This document shows positions 36,259 to 49,900 of a stretch of DNA of 64,000 nucleotides, in pieces. Below the pieces are notes generated by a model. It was given only the letters and a program-made list of their open reading frames with translations, ran no database searches and was not told where the DNA came from. Positions within the stretch are counted from its first letter, which is position 1. The number at the start of each line of letters is the position of its first letter. This DNA is from Brachypodius melanocephalos (Eukaryota; Chordata; Aves; Passeriformes; Pycnonotidae), in NCBI GenBank assembly GCA_013398615.1, contig VZSR01002092.1:1192109-1256108 (forward strand), given 5' to 3'. The translations under genes were made by a program, and so were the position numbers.

Positions 36259-38699
36259 AGTTCCAGACCATATAGTGAATATCCAGAAATTAATATAGGT
36301 ACATGGCATTGTGACTTAGAAACTAATAATAAGTTGGCAAACTTCTTCAGTTCTATCTTTATTTAAAAATAAAGTAGTGGAGCAGTAGGAACTTTTACAG
36401 GTAACACCAGGATTTCCATTTAATAGACTAAGTTCTCTGTAACAGAATTGCTTTGACTCCCCTCTAATACCTGTGGGAGTAAGTGGTTAGTCTGTTAGAA
36501 AAAAAGGAAAAGACCATATTAATCAAGATTCAGGCACTGCTTAGGGTCCAAATCAATTCCTACTTAGTGAGGCGATACATAAATAAAGCCTATACATGCA
36601 CATAAAACTCCACTCTTTATGTAAATATAAAACCTGAAAAGTTTTTACCTATCAATACATACTGCAATAAACAGCATAAAATGATGAAATGATCTTTGAA
36701 GGAGATGATGGAGTTCTTATGTGACTTTATGGATGTTCTTCCCACAGCTAGCACTTTGTTTTAACTAGAAAATTAGTGGAGTTTGAGGAATATTATAGCT
36801 TCTCTTCTTACTATTCCTCTACAATAGTTTCAGAGTAGGAGATCCCTTCTCTGGGGGGGTGGGATTTGTTTTAAGGGAATTGCTTCACAACTCTGTTCTT
36901 TGGCATGGCCTCAAAAATTTAAAAAAAAAAAAAAAAGTGAGCTTGGGAAAGAGAGTTGGCAAACTCCAGAAAATGCAGCCAGGGCTGAGGGATCACTTCA
37001 GATGGCTTTCATACTGAAAGAAAATGTGTTGTGGAGTTGCATCCTGCCACAAACCATCTTCAGGAAGGAGGAAAGAGGCAACTGTGAGTTCTCAGAGAGT
37101 AAGTTCAAATTTTTGCAGAGAGTAGTACAAATTTCAGGACATGGAAACAGAACCAGTAGTAATCACATGTAGCCCAGGATCCATTTTGGGATTTGAGATT
37201 TTACACTGTGCACAGGAGTAAGTGCAGATAGCTTTGAGAGTGTATGAAAACTCTAGCACGTTCAGCTGAAAGACTTGGTCCAGCTAATACTCCTTAGTTT
37301 AAATCAGGCAGAGGAGAGATGCAAGCATCAAACACTCGTGGCCCAGGTAAGTGTTCTGATTGCTCAGAAGTGAACCTCTCTTTGGTGATATTCTCTCCAC
37401 ATGAAAGCCTTCCTTTGCATCATATTGAGAAACCTCATCTGTTAATAGAGGGAATTTCATATTTGATGGGTCAGCATTTTCTCAGTTAACATTTTATTGA
37501 GCAGTTCATAATCTCTAATGCCTAAATAGTCTTCCATTTCTCTCAATTACATGCTTATCTCCCAGCTCTGCAAGTCTGACATTTATTTGTGCCTGTTTGC
37601 AGCAAAGTAGCCCAAGTAGGTTAGGAGGAACACTCCTTGGCCTAAAATTATTCATGATTTATACTGCTTGTAGTGCTTGCAGTAAGGAAGAAAATAAGAT
37701 GCTTTAATTTAAACTTTGTATGTGTGCATTATTTAGATGGATAATTTTTTTTGTTAAATATAAATGAATGATAAATAAAGCCCTTAGATGACTTAATTTT
37801 TGAATCTGTCTTCCTGTTATTTATTCAAGCATTATGTTCACTTGTATAAAATAGCAGATGAAATTAAAAAGCATTGGTAACCTGATGATAGAGAAATTAG
37901 GAAACACTATTTCATGTGAAACAATAGGAGCTGTCTGCATGGGTAATATAATATCTCTACAGGATTTCTGCTCTGAAACTGCTTTTGGAATCTGTATAGG
38001 CTGTTCTTAAAATCTCAGCAGTAATTTATTGCTATTTCAATTGTTTTGCATATTGCTTATTTACTTATTTGTCATAACAAATAAATGTATTATTAGAAGT
38101 GTAACATCAAGAAGGAAACAAATGAAAAAATATGAAGAAAAAGATGGAAATAAAGAATAATAATTCCTATAATCTGAAGTATATATTTTCTTCTTTCGCT
38201 AAGCAAGTATTTTCTTCCAAGAAAATCCTCAGCTACTTTCCAGCCCCCTTGGAAGATCAGTGTGCGCCAGCTCAGCCACACATCCATTAAGTGAGAGGTC
38301 TATTTATTTTTGGGTGACATATACTGGTGTTCATACAGCTTTATCTGGATTCACTGCTTCAAAAAGGTGCAGTCAAATATCTGTGTTTCATGTAAAATAA
38401 TTTATAATTCCAGGAAGAGCTTACCAAGGTCAGAAGGTATTTCAGCCAGATCTTTGATTAGGCTTTAGCTGTAAGATTGTTAACAGATGTTTTAGAAGAA
38501 CAGCATATGAAGGCCTCTACCATTAATATTTAACAGTAATTACCTTTCTAATAATCAGAATAGTTTATCTAAAATCCTCAGTGCTTGTCTTACCATCAGA
38601 GGTATAAATGTAATCCAAACATCAATCCCCATTTTCTGAATGCACCCTTGGGATTGTGTCATCTTTTGTGTTACTTGCCTTGGAAATGGGGTGAGGAAG
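36259..38699. other. AT-rich noncoding stretch
   Basis: No gene or interspersed repeat is recognised. A 16-base A run lies at 36921-36936 and a G7-T-G3 run near 36854. Confidence 0.5.
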
Positions 38700-39640
38700 G
38701 AACTACATAAGTCAAAAGGCCCACAAAAAAAACTTACAGAGTTTTATTAGTAAAGTATTCACTTGGCATGGAAATTGGTATAAGTTAGTTCCTAATATTA
38801 TAAGGAGCAGGGTGAAAGGGAAAAAAGAGGGAAAATTAGAGAGAGACTGAAACAGAAAGAAAGGAAAAAAGAGAGGAAGATCACCAGTCCTGGCTCCAGT
38901 GTTGATCCAGCTGATGGGATGTTCAGGGTCCTGGCAGCCACCTGGGCTTGGTAAGGGTACCCTTTTTATAGATAATATTTCCCTACCCTGTAGTTAACTT
39001 TCTCACTTTCTATGGAAATGATTTATCATGTGCAGTTTGTTTTTCTAGACCTTTCTGGAAATGGGTCAGAGGGCTTCAGGGGCCTGGTGATCTTGATGAC
39101 CTGGGTGACCCTACTGGGTCAGCCTTTGGTTAACAGTCTCTGCTGGTTTCTTGATCTCATTCCTGCATTCAACACACTGAACTGTGTTGTGTTTATCTCC
39201 AAGAACCAGAAAAGAGGGATGTTTGTCCCAGAGAAGTGCTGCCCTATCTCCTCATGGCCCCCTTCTCCAGCCACATCCTGTTCTTTCTCACAACAATCCT
39301 TGGTTGTCTCCACAGCTTTCCAGCTAGCACTGTTTGAGACAAACAGATTGGCTCCCTTATCTTCACAAGGCTGAATAAGCAGGCTCCTGGAGCAAATCTC
39401 CTTCACTCAAGCTATCTCTTTGCTGGGTTGTTTTTGTTTTCTGACGTTTTTGTGCTGGCAGGGGGGCAGGTGGTCATGGTCTGATATTTGCAATCTGTTA
39501 TCACTAGTTATTTGCCTCAGCTCTCAGTGCTACTGTGTGATGCTGTTACCTGCTGCCACCGGCTGATGGTTTTAAGTATTTAGCTCACCCATTCATTTGA
39601 GCCAGGCATGTCTGAGCACCTTGCTGAACCAAGGACCTGA
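38700..39640 (-). mobile_element. candidate LTR, family not recognised
   Basis: On the minus strand a TATAAAAAGG box (plus-strand 38961-38970) precedes an AATAAAACTC signal (plus-strand about 38741-38748) by about 220 bases. A T-rich GTTTTTTTTGTGGGCC stretch follows the signal. This is the order U3-TATA-R-polyA-U5 expected of an LTR. The proposed U3 part, 38980 to about 39640, is GC-richer than its surroundings and open in places on both strands. I could not find TG...CA ends or a target duplication, so the boundaries are rough. A host promoter followed by a poly(A) signal by chance is the alternative. Confidence 0.4.
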
Positions 39641-40087
39641 GTAGACTTGCTCTTTGAAGATGGGGTACTTCTACAAACCAATACTCCCTCAATATTAATA
39701 GTCTATCTGCAAATGATTGAGATATCATCAGTGGAGGAGATGAAACTTCCTTTGCTTTTACCACTAGCCCCTGGGCAATATTTAAATCACAATGAGCTGA
39801 AACAGGAGTAACTTATCTCACAGCTCCTTCCTTACTAATTCTTCTCTCTCATATCTGCAGCCAGCACAGAAACCTTGGGGAGAAATAAAAGAGAATGTTT
39901 AATACCCAGTCCTTGAAAAATGATGAACAAAGAGAATTACATGGTCCCTGGTGAGATCATCAACACGTGTCTGACAGAACATCTCAGGATCAAATGAAAA
40001 TGTATAACTTTAATTGTTCTATCAAGATGGACTTTGTGACTCTGCCACAAAAATTTTGCACATGGATATTTAGCTTTTATAAACAAA

Positions 40088-40118
40088 GAATGCATTTTTC
40101 TTTCTTTGAAATGCATTC
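40088..40118. repeat. 10-bp inverted repeat with ATGCAT cores
   Basis: GAATGCATTT at 40088-40097 and its exact reverse complement at 40109-40118, separated by 11 pyrimidine-rich bases. Each arm carries a palindromic ATGCAT. Confidence 0.7.
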
Positions 40119-43029
40119 ATTATGAAACTTCTTCTAAAAACGCTTTAAATGATCCCCTTAAAAATTGTTTTCAGCTTTTGCCTTCTGTGATATTGGAAAT
40201 TGAAAGTATTTTCCTTAAGTGCTTTTAAAAAATGGTATATCGCTTGAGATTATATCTGGGTTTTGATTTTTTTACAAACTTTTTTTTTTTTTTTAACTGA
40301 GTAAAACTGCTGTTCATTGAAATAGATCTTATTATCATGTCAGTGCTTCTGCAGATCTGTAAATCCCTATTATTGTGGGAAATTGTCACAAGGAGACTGA
40401 AGGGATTAACACAGATTTCTGGAGATCATGTGCTTGCAAAATGAATCTAGTACTATCTATGCACTTTGCAATATGTGACCGTGTCTCTCATAAACAGAGC
40501 TCATCTTGCTAATTCCTGTGGTCCATTTAATATACCTTATTTATCCAGGTCTGCATCACCAGTTTCACATTATTGTGCAATATCAATGTGTGAGCATATC
40601 TGCACTTGTGTGTTCTTTGTGGTTCTGCCTTTATCAACTGAAACCATATGAAATAAACCCTTATGAGGAAGGGTAAGGAATCTGGATCAGAATTTGCTGG
40701 CTTTTATTAGACACAAGATGAATCACAAATTTTCTGTTCTCTAGTCAGAGGAGTGTAATTTTAGCTTAAGTTTCTGGTGCAAATGTGTAATATTAGTTTT
40801 TCTTCAGTAATGTTCTTTTTAAAGCAGTTCTTTTGATGATGATCTCAGTGTTTAGCTCTTTAAGTCAGAAGTATCTTTCTATGTGTGGTGTGTGCAAAGG
40901 GGCAATGGGATGGAAGGCAGGCCTGTGAGAAAGGGAAACAGACCTGCTCAGGACACTTGACACTGGTTTCCTCGTGGTTTTAATCCATCTTCAATGAAAA
41001 TAAAGACTGCAAATGAAAAAAAAGCAGGGGCCTGAGCAGATTCAAAGTACCAATTCATGAGGTCTCCAGCCTCTCAAAGTCAATTCTGAGAGTTTAGATT
41101 CTCTGAAGAACAGCCTTTTCAAATATCAGAGTTGTTCTGAAAGGTAGTTTATGAAAAATCTATTTAATGAATATTTTTAAGACAATCTCTGGCTACTTAT
41201 GCTTTTTCATGATACACAGTCTCTGTCTCCAATGTTTTTTTTCTTTTATTTTTTTCCAGAATTGTTAGTATTACTAAAAACTTGTTTATCTATTAAGAAT
41301 TTGTCTGATATGCTGCAGGAGTCTTTGGTATCTATGTATAATTATTCTTCAATAAAAACAATCATTGAATATATAACAGGAGTTCTCATTCTCCTCATTT
41401 TCTTGCTTTTGAACTGAACAGGAATTTTAACAATGAATATATACACCCTCAAGTTTCTTCAGCAGTATGTGGAAGCTATGTGACTGCGGGGGAGTCACTT
41501 TAATCCTATGTGTTCTTATAATTTTCTTTCTGAAGGCAAGGATGGCTGGGTGAAAACTGTGGAACAAGGATGCCTCAGGAGTATTTTCCCTCTTCTTCAT
41601 CTGCACAAAGAGCTCGCTTGAATTTGAACTAGCTTTTTTCTTCTCTGCTTCTCTTCTCTTCCTTGGTAAGCTTTAATTTCCTCAGGAAGCAAATGCATTT
41701 CTTTTTGCATAAAAAGAATCTAAATTGTGCTGTAGCTAAGCTGAGAATTCACAACCACGTGTGGAGTTTACCAGTCTACCGGTTCAATATTTTAATGGTT
41801 AAATGTAGATATAACCTTCCAGGATAGTGAAGATTTTAAGCATGCAATACCAAAAAATTAATAATCCAAACCCAAGACAGATTTGATGCTTTGTTGTTCA
41901 AAAGTCTGATACATCCAAGTAGAAAAAGACAATAAATCCTTTTAAATCCCCCCTCTTTTTAAATTCTCTTTTTCTTCCCTGTACCCTTAAGTCTGGTTGG
42001 GAGTTACAGTTGTATTGTATTCTTAGATACAATTTCAGGTTGTTTGCATCAGCTGTGTTAAGGTTGTCACAGCAACCCAAGGCAAGAATTGACTTGCTTT
42101 TGCAGATCCTAGCTTCCAACCAGGAGTTACTGCCAATAAGGAGAGGCTAAATTTTGTGGAACTTTATACAAGCCACATGCCTGTTAATTCTTCCTGTTGT
42201 TATTGACCTTCCCACTTTAAGTGCTCCAAATCAGCAATTTCAGTTTAGCTAATGTAATGGCTTACTCAGTTGGCTGCAAATATTTACTCAGCTGGGTGAA
42301 ATGCACAGTTCAAAGACCAAATTAGTTTGTGAAATGTTATCCAAAGATACTTTCCTGTTCTCTAGATGTTTGACACAGAAGCAGAGACTAATGAGTCCCA
42401 AAGGCCCAAATCCCAGTCTCTTATTTTTCTCTCCTAGCCCAATTAATGACTTTTTCTTCCAGTTTATTTTTAGGGCCTGCAAGATTCAGAAACACACATG
42501 TTTATTCAAATTCCATGCAGACCAGAAGAATAAATATGTATTATAGCTCTATTTCTTTTTCAATAAAATAAAACCACAACAAAAAATCATTTATCTTGTA
42601 GTTTTTCATTCAGCAATCACAGAGTAAAAATGTTGGGTTTTGCTCTCCTGCTCTTCCTTAGTTAACCTTCCTTTAATCTACATGCCTGGCTTTCCCTCAT
42701 ATATCTCTGTTCTCCATGTGTGCAAGAACCTGATACTGATCTAGTTTCAGCTAAATTTGTTTACTCCTCTAAGGCAGCAAAAGAAAGATCTTAGAGTAAA
42801 TGGGAAAGGTTCTTTTAGCAGTGTAAAGATGCTTAGTTGTAAATGAGAACCTCATTCTCTGTTGTGGTACAGATGACTTTATTTCACAAGGATTATCCAC
42901 ATAAAGGAATTCAAAATGGTACAGCTGGGCAAATTCTTCAAATCGAATCTAATTTCCTCACAGAAAGGGCTCATGGTCCTTGTAGCCCTCATGGCTTAAA
43001 AGCAGTAGCTGACTTCACCACATTTCTTT

Positions 43030-43111
43030 TCAAAAAACCCCCACTTGAATTACTTTTTAAACTCGCTTTGTTTTTTGGTGGTGGCTTGATTGATTATGGG
43101 GGGTTTTTTGA
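43030..43111. repeat. 13-bp inverted repeat of A6C5 / G5T6
   Basis: TCAAAAAACCCCC at 43030-43042 is perfectly complementary to 43099-43111, across a 56-base spacer. Both arms are low-complexity, so this could be chance between two tracts of the kind common in this window. Confidence 0.6.
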
Positions 43112-44719
43112 GGGGTTGTACACTGGAAGTGATTGAGTCACTGACATATATGCAAGAGGAAAATGTTATATCTATACTTATGCATATACATGTGCACTTG
43201 GTTTCCCTTAAAGATGGCACATTGACATTTATTTTCATTTTAGGTTGGCTTATTGCCTGTATCCATCTCTTCCATCTGTGATATGATCCAAAGATTGTAG
43301 TGTGTCCTGCACCATTCCAGTCTCTGGAGCAAGGCATGTGCTGATCTGAAAGACCTCAAAGTCCTTCATCTTGTAGATACTGTAGCAGAAAAGAGCTATT
43401 AGATGACAGATGGTGAATTTTTACCTAAAACCCATTTTTTTTTTAATTCTAGGATTTCTCTCTGCAGTTTAATTTTACAGAACAAGAATTTTTTTTTTCC
43501 TCCAGAAGTATTATTATTTTTATGTTAAAAAAGAGATTGCCCATAAGGTCTGTCTTCTGTACAAATATGTTCTGCAGCTGTTTTCCCACATTAGGAAAGA
43601 TTTGACAGTTTTCTATCTCTTGATCAATGATACTCATACTACAATAAGGTCCCAATTGTATCTGGAGAGATACTGAGCAGGGATCTTAATGAGATATCAG
43701 AATTTGCAGGAAATAAGGAGGAGTTATTCTGTTTTCTTTGCTTTAGAACAACAGAATATTTTAAAAATAAAATGTTTATGCACAGACTGGATGGGAATGA
43801 ATACAAATTTGACGTCTTTAGTCCTATGAATTTAAATGAACAATGAAGTTTTAATTGTTGGATATTTTCAGTTGTACCAGGTAATTTACAAATTTTTAAA
43901 GAGAAAATGGATTATTGTACAGACACACAAAATCTTGATCATGAGAATTCATCAGCTGGAGATAAGGAAAGACACACACCAACAATGAGGCATTGGGTTC
44001 ATCTCACCCTTGATGTGAAAGAGAGAAAGATAAAGTAAGTACTATGCACTAATACAAACTATGTGAGTTTCAGTCATAACAGTATAGGAAACTTTCTTGA
44101 CAGCAGTTTAGCCCAAGCTGAAGTATTTATTTTTGCTATTGGGCTGCTGACAGCACCCAAGCTTGCTGGCTTAAAGCTGGTGTTTCTACACAGCACTCTG
44201 GCCGCATCATATTCTCTGACTGAAGTTTAGAGATAACTTTGGCCTCCTCTCTTAAAAGCAGCTATGTTTTTTGAGTACCTTAATAGCCCATTCCTTGAAA
44301 CCAGTTAGTCTGGATAAGGGTTTCTTGAACATAAGTGTGTGGAATGTCAAAAACATTCCTGAGAAGTACAGCTATGATGATATTAATATGTTCCCACTTC
44401 CACTGAAGATGTTTCTATTATAATAACATCTACATTTCCGTGGCTGCATCCTTTTGAGACTTTATAATTCTTTGCTCATTCCTGGTATCAACATACTGTT
44501 TAAAGAAAAAAAATCCTTTGCAAAATATTAATGAGTTTTCATCCTTGTATTAATAAGTTTGATGGTTCTTTTTGTGTTGCTGTCCTTGAGGTTATTCAGA
44601 TCTTTCTTCTTTGCTAGTCCACTCTTATTCTGCATTGGCATAGAACTGTGTTTTATTAGCACTTTTCCAAACTTCATGTTGCAGTCAGCAATGAAAAATT
44701 AAGCAGCTTTAAGAACAAA

Positions 44720-44780
44720 AGGAATGCTTACTAAACCAGACTAGAGATCTAGCCCAGTGTTATGCCTTGGGCAGTGGCAG
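44720..44780. repeat. possible ancient amniote repeat remnant
   Basis: CCAGACTAGAGATCTAGCCC followed by AGTGTTATGCC and GGCAGTGGCAGTGGGAGAT resembles an old dispersed reptile and bird repeat. That repeat, as I recall it, contains a GTCCATCTAGCCCAGTATCC core followed by GACAGTGGCCAGTGCCAGAT. The order of the words matches but the divergence is high. Confidence 0.35.
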
Positions 44781-46527
44781 TGGGAGATATAGTTTAGGGA
44801 GTGCCTGTGCCCTTTAACATTACCTGTGGTCCATGACAGGACTAAAACTAATTATTCAAGGTCATTTCCCTGTTCTTGTCTAATAAAACAGGTATCTTTC
44901 AACTTTCACCTCTGTCCCATCTGAAAGTAGAAGGGTATTGACCCCCTTTCCCATATAATTTCTGTCATGGCAGATCCCACATTTTCCCATACATCTGCAC
45001 CATTTTTGTCTTTTGATACGTACACACAGATATCATTCCTCTAGTCCACGGATCATCCCTACAAAGCCCATGGAATTCCTTTGGTTGATGACACTCCATG
45101 TGTAATTCCAGTCTTTCAGTGTTGGATTGTGGCATACTATAGGCAGTTTTGATTCCATCAGAATGGAATTTGATTGATTTCATCAAGGTTTCAGTAATTT
45201 TTTTCATTAAATACCTCTTGTGAGCTTACACTCAGGTTTTAGGGCTTTTCTATCTTTTCAATTAAGATAGAAATGAAGCTTGCTTTCTTGTATCTCTCTT
45301 TCTTCTGAGTATTGTCTCCTGTTGCGGGATCTTTTAATCAATTTCAATTTATAGAAAATTTACTGAGGACCTGATGTGTTTTTTAAAAATCACAGCTAGG
45401 CCTTAGAGAGATGACAAAACAATCTATCCCCTCTGGAGAAAACATTCCCTGTCACTGGGGAAATCTGTGACTGTATAAGAGTCAAAGTGGTCACTAAAAT
45501 TAAAGTTTAGCTCTGATTTCTTCATGTTCTGCTCCAATTTACTTCTCTTTAGCCCAAAAAGCCTTAGAAAATTGTAGAACATCATCACAGGTGTGCCCAC
45601 GACTCAACACACAGGTAATAAAAATTGTTATTTTATTTTATCCACAATATTTTGTGATAAAAATGAAATAGAAATTTTACGTAGACTCGAGTTCTTAAAC
45701 TTCTGCAAGACCAGGCCAAATGCCCACATGTCATGAGTTGGGCTGGTCAGCAGCAGACAGAGCAGTAGAAAACATTCCTGCTTGTATAGCCAGACTTCAG
45801 TAACACAGTGATTTACTCTCATTTTTTTCCCCAGCAACTTCACTGTCACACACAATCTTCCTACTCTAAAATATATTAAAAAATCAGTAAACTCCATCCA
45901 TTTATGGTACATTTCATCTGCACTGTTACACATTTTTTTTTTAGTTCCAAAAGACTTTTTATTTACCAAGAATTGCTTTGCTAACTTCTATCAAATGCTT
46001 TGGCTTTCTCAGTTTGGCTGCAATTCAGACTGTTGGACAGGTGGACTCAGTTCAAACTGGTTTGTAGCAAGCAGTTGTCTAATTCCCCCAGTTAAGTGCC
46101 ATTATGCAGCAGAAAACAATTTTTTAAAATTTTTAAATTGTAGAGTTTGTTGAAAATTGATTGCAAATATTCAATTTCCATTTGCCTCCAACACATGATC
46201 AGCAAGTGTCATCCCACAGCCCTGAAAAAAACAAGAGAGACGTTAATTTTCCCATGCTGTGGGCATGACTGTCACTGGATTTGAAACCTCCTGAGGGTCT
46301 TCAACATTCATAAGTCCATGGGACCCAAACAGATGCAGCTTAGGGGCCTGAGGGAATTGGTTGATTTAGTTACCCAGCCATTCTCCATCATATTTGAAAA
46401 GCTGTGGCTCTCAAGCAAATTCTCCAGTGACTAGGAGTGAGGGAAACACCACAGCTATTTTTTAAAAGTGCTGGAGTGGAACTTTTCATTAGGGCATGGA
46501 GTGATAGAACAAGGGAAAATGGCTTTA

Positions 46528-46950
46528 ATCATAGAATTGTAGCATGGTTAAGGTGGGAAGCGAAACGAAAGATTCTCTACTTCCAATTCCACTTTCTTGG
46601 GCAGGGACAGCCCCCCCAGCCCAGGCTGCTCAAGGCTTCATCCAACCTGGGTTCGAATGCTCCCAGGGATGGGGCATCTACAACCTCACTGAGCAACCTC
46701 TTCCTGTGCCTCACAACCCTCACAGCCGAAAATTCCTTCTGTAAATCTAACCTAAATTTCCCCTCTTTCAATTTGTACCCATTACTCCTTGTTCTATCAC
46801 TACAGTTCCTGATGAAGTGTCCCTCTCTGGCTTCCCTGTAGGTCTCCTTCAGACACTGGGTGGCTGCTCTGAAGTCTCCACACAACCTTTTCTTCTCTAG
46901 CCTGAAGAACTACAAATTTCTCAGCCTTTCCTGATATAAGAGGTGCTCCA
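46528..46950 (-). mobile_element. CR1 LINE 3' end (best copy)
   Basis: On the plus strand it starts ATCATAGAATTGTAGCATGG and AAGGTGGGAAG, the reverse complement of the CR1 3' end with its ATTCTATGAT-type tail. It then follows the familiar antisense CR1 order: TCCAACCTGGGTTCGAATGC, TCCCAGGGATGGGGCATCTA, CAACCTCTTCCTGTGCCTCA, then TTCCTTCTGTAAATCTAACC, TACCCATTACTCCTTGTTCT, GAAGTCTCCACACAACC, and CTCAGCCTTTCCTGATATAAGAGGTGCTCCA. The element therefore lies on the minus strand, 3' end at 46528, 5'-truncated near 46950, where AT-rich sequence begins. The 134-codon plus-strand frame at 46437-46841 is CR1 antisense. It is the least decayed CR1 in the window, but several small gaps and changes show it is not young. 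Confidence 0.92.
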
Positions 46951-49900
46951 TTTTTATATTATCCATAAGTATGTTAATATATTGGTATTTGTCTGACAAT
47001 TATATATTTATAAGTGCATATTGGTATATATTCATATATATTAATATGCAGTCCACTGGCTCAGTGTTCCTGAAGAGAAGCTACTTATTACTTGACACAT
47101 TTCTTTGTAGTGGCATGTTCTAGCAGCTGGATTAATATTTCTGAGGTTTGGTTTATACCATAACTGGTATTTTTCAGAAAACAGCTTCTTCAGTATACTC
47201 ACAGAAAAAAAAAGTATCTCTTTTTATTCCTCTCTATTCATTCTGAATTTCAGAATTTGAACCTTATAATACTCAGATGTGACGTAGCCAGATAGACTGA
47301 TCTGTAATGGTTTCTTTAAATCTTTATTAATTATTTTTCCTACTCCTCCATGATGTGATTTCACTTAGCTCAGACTGTCCAGCAATTTCATAAAATTTTT
47401 ATTAATAATAATCTTATGGAAAATAAGGATTAACAGAAACATTTGATTCACCTATCTGATCTGCTTGGAAAGAGACAACATTTATCAGTTCATATTACAG
47501 TTAGTTATTGGCTTTCTACAGTGGAGTGGCATTTTGTGGTAGTTACTAGAGCTGTCTTTACAGAAGAACCTTCTTTCTTTTTCTCTTGTGGAGGCTTATT
47601 TTCCTTAATTAGTCTTCATTAATTTTAAAAAGGAGCTTAATGCTGTGTATGTGAGGCCTCAGCTGTGGTTATAGGAGACAGAAAAGGATTGGTAATTGCC
47701 TGCATTTTTCATTTCGCTGCTGCTGAGGGTAAAAAGATATAAAGCTGTAACTTCTAATATCTGATAGTTGGAAATTCTTGATGCATACCTTTGATTTTGC
47801 TGCATGAATCTTCATTAACCTAATATCTGTTGACATACTGTGAGTCTGGCACAGAAAAATGTGAACATGCTTCTTTATCAGGCATCTTAAGCAGTGCTCA
47901 AAATCCTTCCTGAGACAGACTATATCTTTCCTACCTTTGTTAGCTTCCATTTGTATTCAGATTTCTAGAGGAAACTCTACAGACAAGGCATTTGAAAGAC
48001 ATGAAGTGTGGGCTGGGGGTATGTACATGTAGATTTAGGCTAAATTGAAATAGACTGTAAGAAGTTAACTCATGAACTAACGAGGTTAGAATGAGTGCTG
48101 TGGTTCTAGCCTGAGCACTCAGTGTTCATCATCTTCATGATGGCTGTGTGAAGTTTGCCAAATGCATCTCTCTGTCACTAAGCACTTTCTTCTTGTATCA
48201 TGGTAGGTTTTCTGTCTCCATTGCACCCAAATACTGGAATGGATAACCAGGAACACCCAATACCACTCCATAAATGAACTAACTGTCAGCTGCAATGTGA
48301 AATCGTGCAATAAAAATGATTGAATTGCAAATTTTGATGCGAGTCTCTCTCTTCTTTCCACACCAGAATCTTTGTTAGGGACTTTTAATTCTCTTTAATT
48401 TTCCTCTGGAAGGGGGAGGGAAGTGGGAGGTTGCACTTCAGCTTCTGTTTTGCCATGGGGCTCATCATACTAAAATCAAGTGGGTGATTTCAGTAGAAAG
48501 CTCTTTGATTATGCAACATGAAATAATGTAACAGTACAATTGCTTCAAATTCATGGAATTATTTTAATTAACCCACGGTAATACTAGCCTTTAATGTGTC
48601 CAAAAAACAACAATGATTTTATGCAAATTAGGAAAATGAAATCGAAAATGTTCTTGTATATAATCCGATTTTTCTCCGTAGGCTTTCTGGAGTCCATTGT
48701 TGCCTGAAATGGCTGTGACTACAGGACTAGCAGAATGAGGTTCAGGTATTCATAAGGATCAGCCAAAGAGTACAAAAGAGATGGTATTGTGATTAAACTA
48801 AGAACAAATCAAAAAAGTGTGAAAAAGGTTATATGGAAACCAGCAGCAAATTTTAGAGGTTTACAGATAATTTCTCTGATATTTGCTAACTATAGTGAGA
48901 TTGGAGATGGAGCCACTCTATGTAAGGCTGAAATTTCAAGATGAAACAATAAGATCCAAATTTTTCTGGGAAAATAATAAAAAAGACTAGGACATCCCAG
49001 AAGATTAAATAAACCAGCTGTGGTACACATCCTGTGGCAAGAGAGAGCCAATTCAGCATGAAGACAGTTGTATTTTTTACATTTCTCTCAAGGAGCTCTA
49101 TTCCTTTCTGGAAAGGGTGTGATGCTACTGCTGGAGCTTGCAGTGCCAGGGACATTGGGGGTTTTTTAGAGATCCTTGGAGTAGCTGCATAAACATTACA
49201 TATATAGGTAATGTTACTTCTGTGCCAGTAGTGCTATACTATACAGCTAAACACCCTGACATGTAATACAAGAGAGCACAGAAAGGTACAGAGTGAAAGT
49301 TCCAGCTGTTTCTAATTTGTGTTAATATCATAAAGACAGAATATTTGACAGAAAAGAAGCCAACTGAAACTACCCATGAGCATCACTATTTATTAAGCTA
49401 ACATTTTTCTCATTCACTGCCATGTGTAAAAAAATGCATATATTAATGTCAAAAAATCATTCCATCTGTTATCAGGCATTTTTTTTCCAAGTATTTGAAT
49501 GCCTGTGGCATTGCAAAAATGCATTATGTTTTATAAATCCTGTTACTGTTTCATGCAGAGGACTGTGGAAAGGCTACTGTTTTGCTAGAGGCTACCAAAT
49601 ATTGCTTTCTGTGTTATAATTCACAGTAATTTGGAGTAATGATGACATTTGGCTTTGGAATATACTTTTCTTTAGGTGACCAGAATTTTTATGGTGCACT
49701 TGATGGATGCCAGTATAAGGAAAGCAAAAGCAATGATCACCATGTGATTTATTTTTGCCACAGGTGAACCCTGCAATTTAGCTCTTGTCAGCATGCAAAT
49801 TGAAGTTGCCTTGTGCTGTTTAGCTCAGTTAGATAGCACTAATGTGATTGCTTATGCACCTTCTGTTTCATGGACTTGAAGTGCTCATCTGAGGCTCATC

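Larger units (their letters stand above)
39641..46527. other. noncoding stretch with small repeats
   Basis: No gene is recognised. It contains a 15-base T run (40280-40294), a ten-base inverted repeat (40088-40118), a thirteen-base A/C:G/T inverted repeat (43030-43111) and a possible ancient repeat (about 44720-44780). The remainder is AT-rich and unique, with frames of up to 113 codons lacking domains. Confidence 0.5.

Noticed and set aside
46437..46841. 134-codon plus-strand open frame
   Set aside because: It is the antisense strand of a CR1 3' end; the nucleotide sequence follows the CR1 order throughout.
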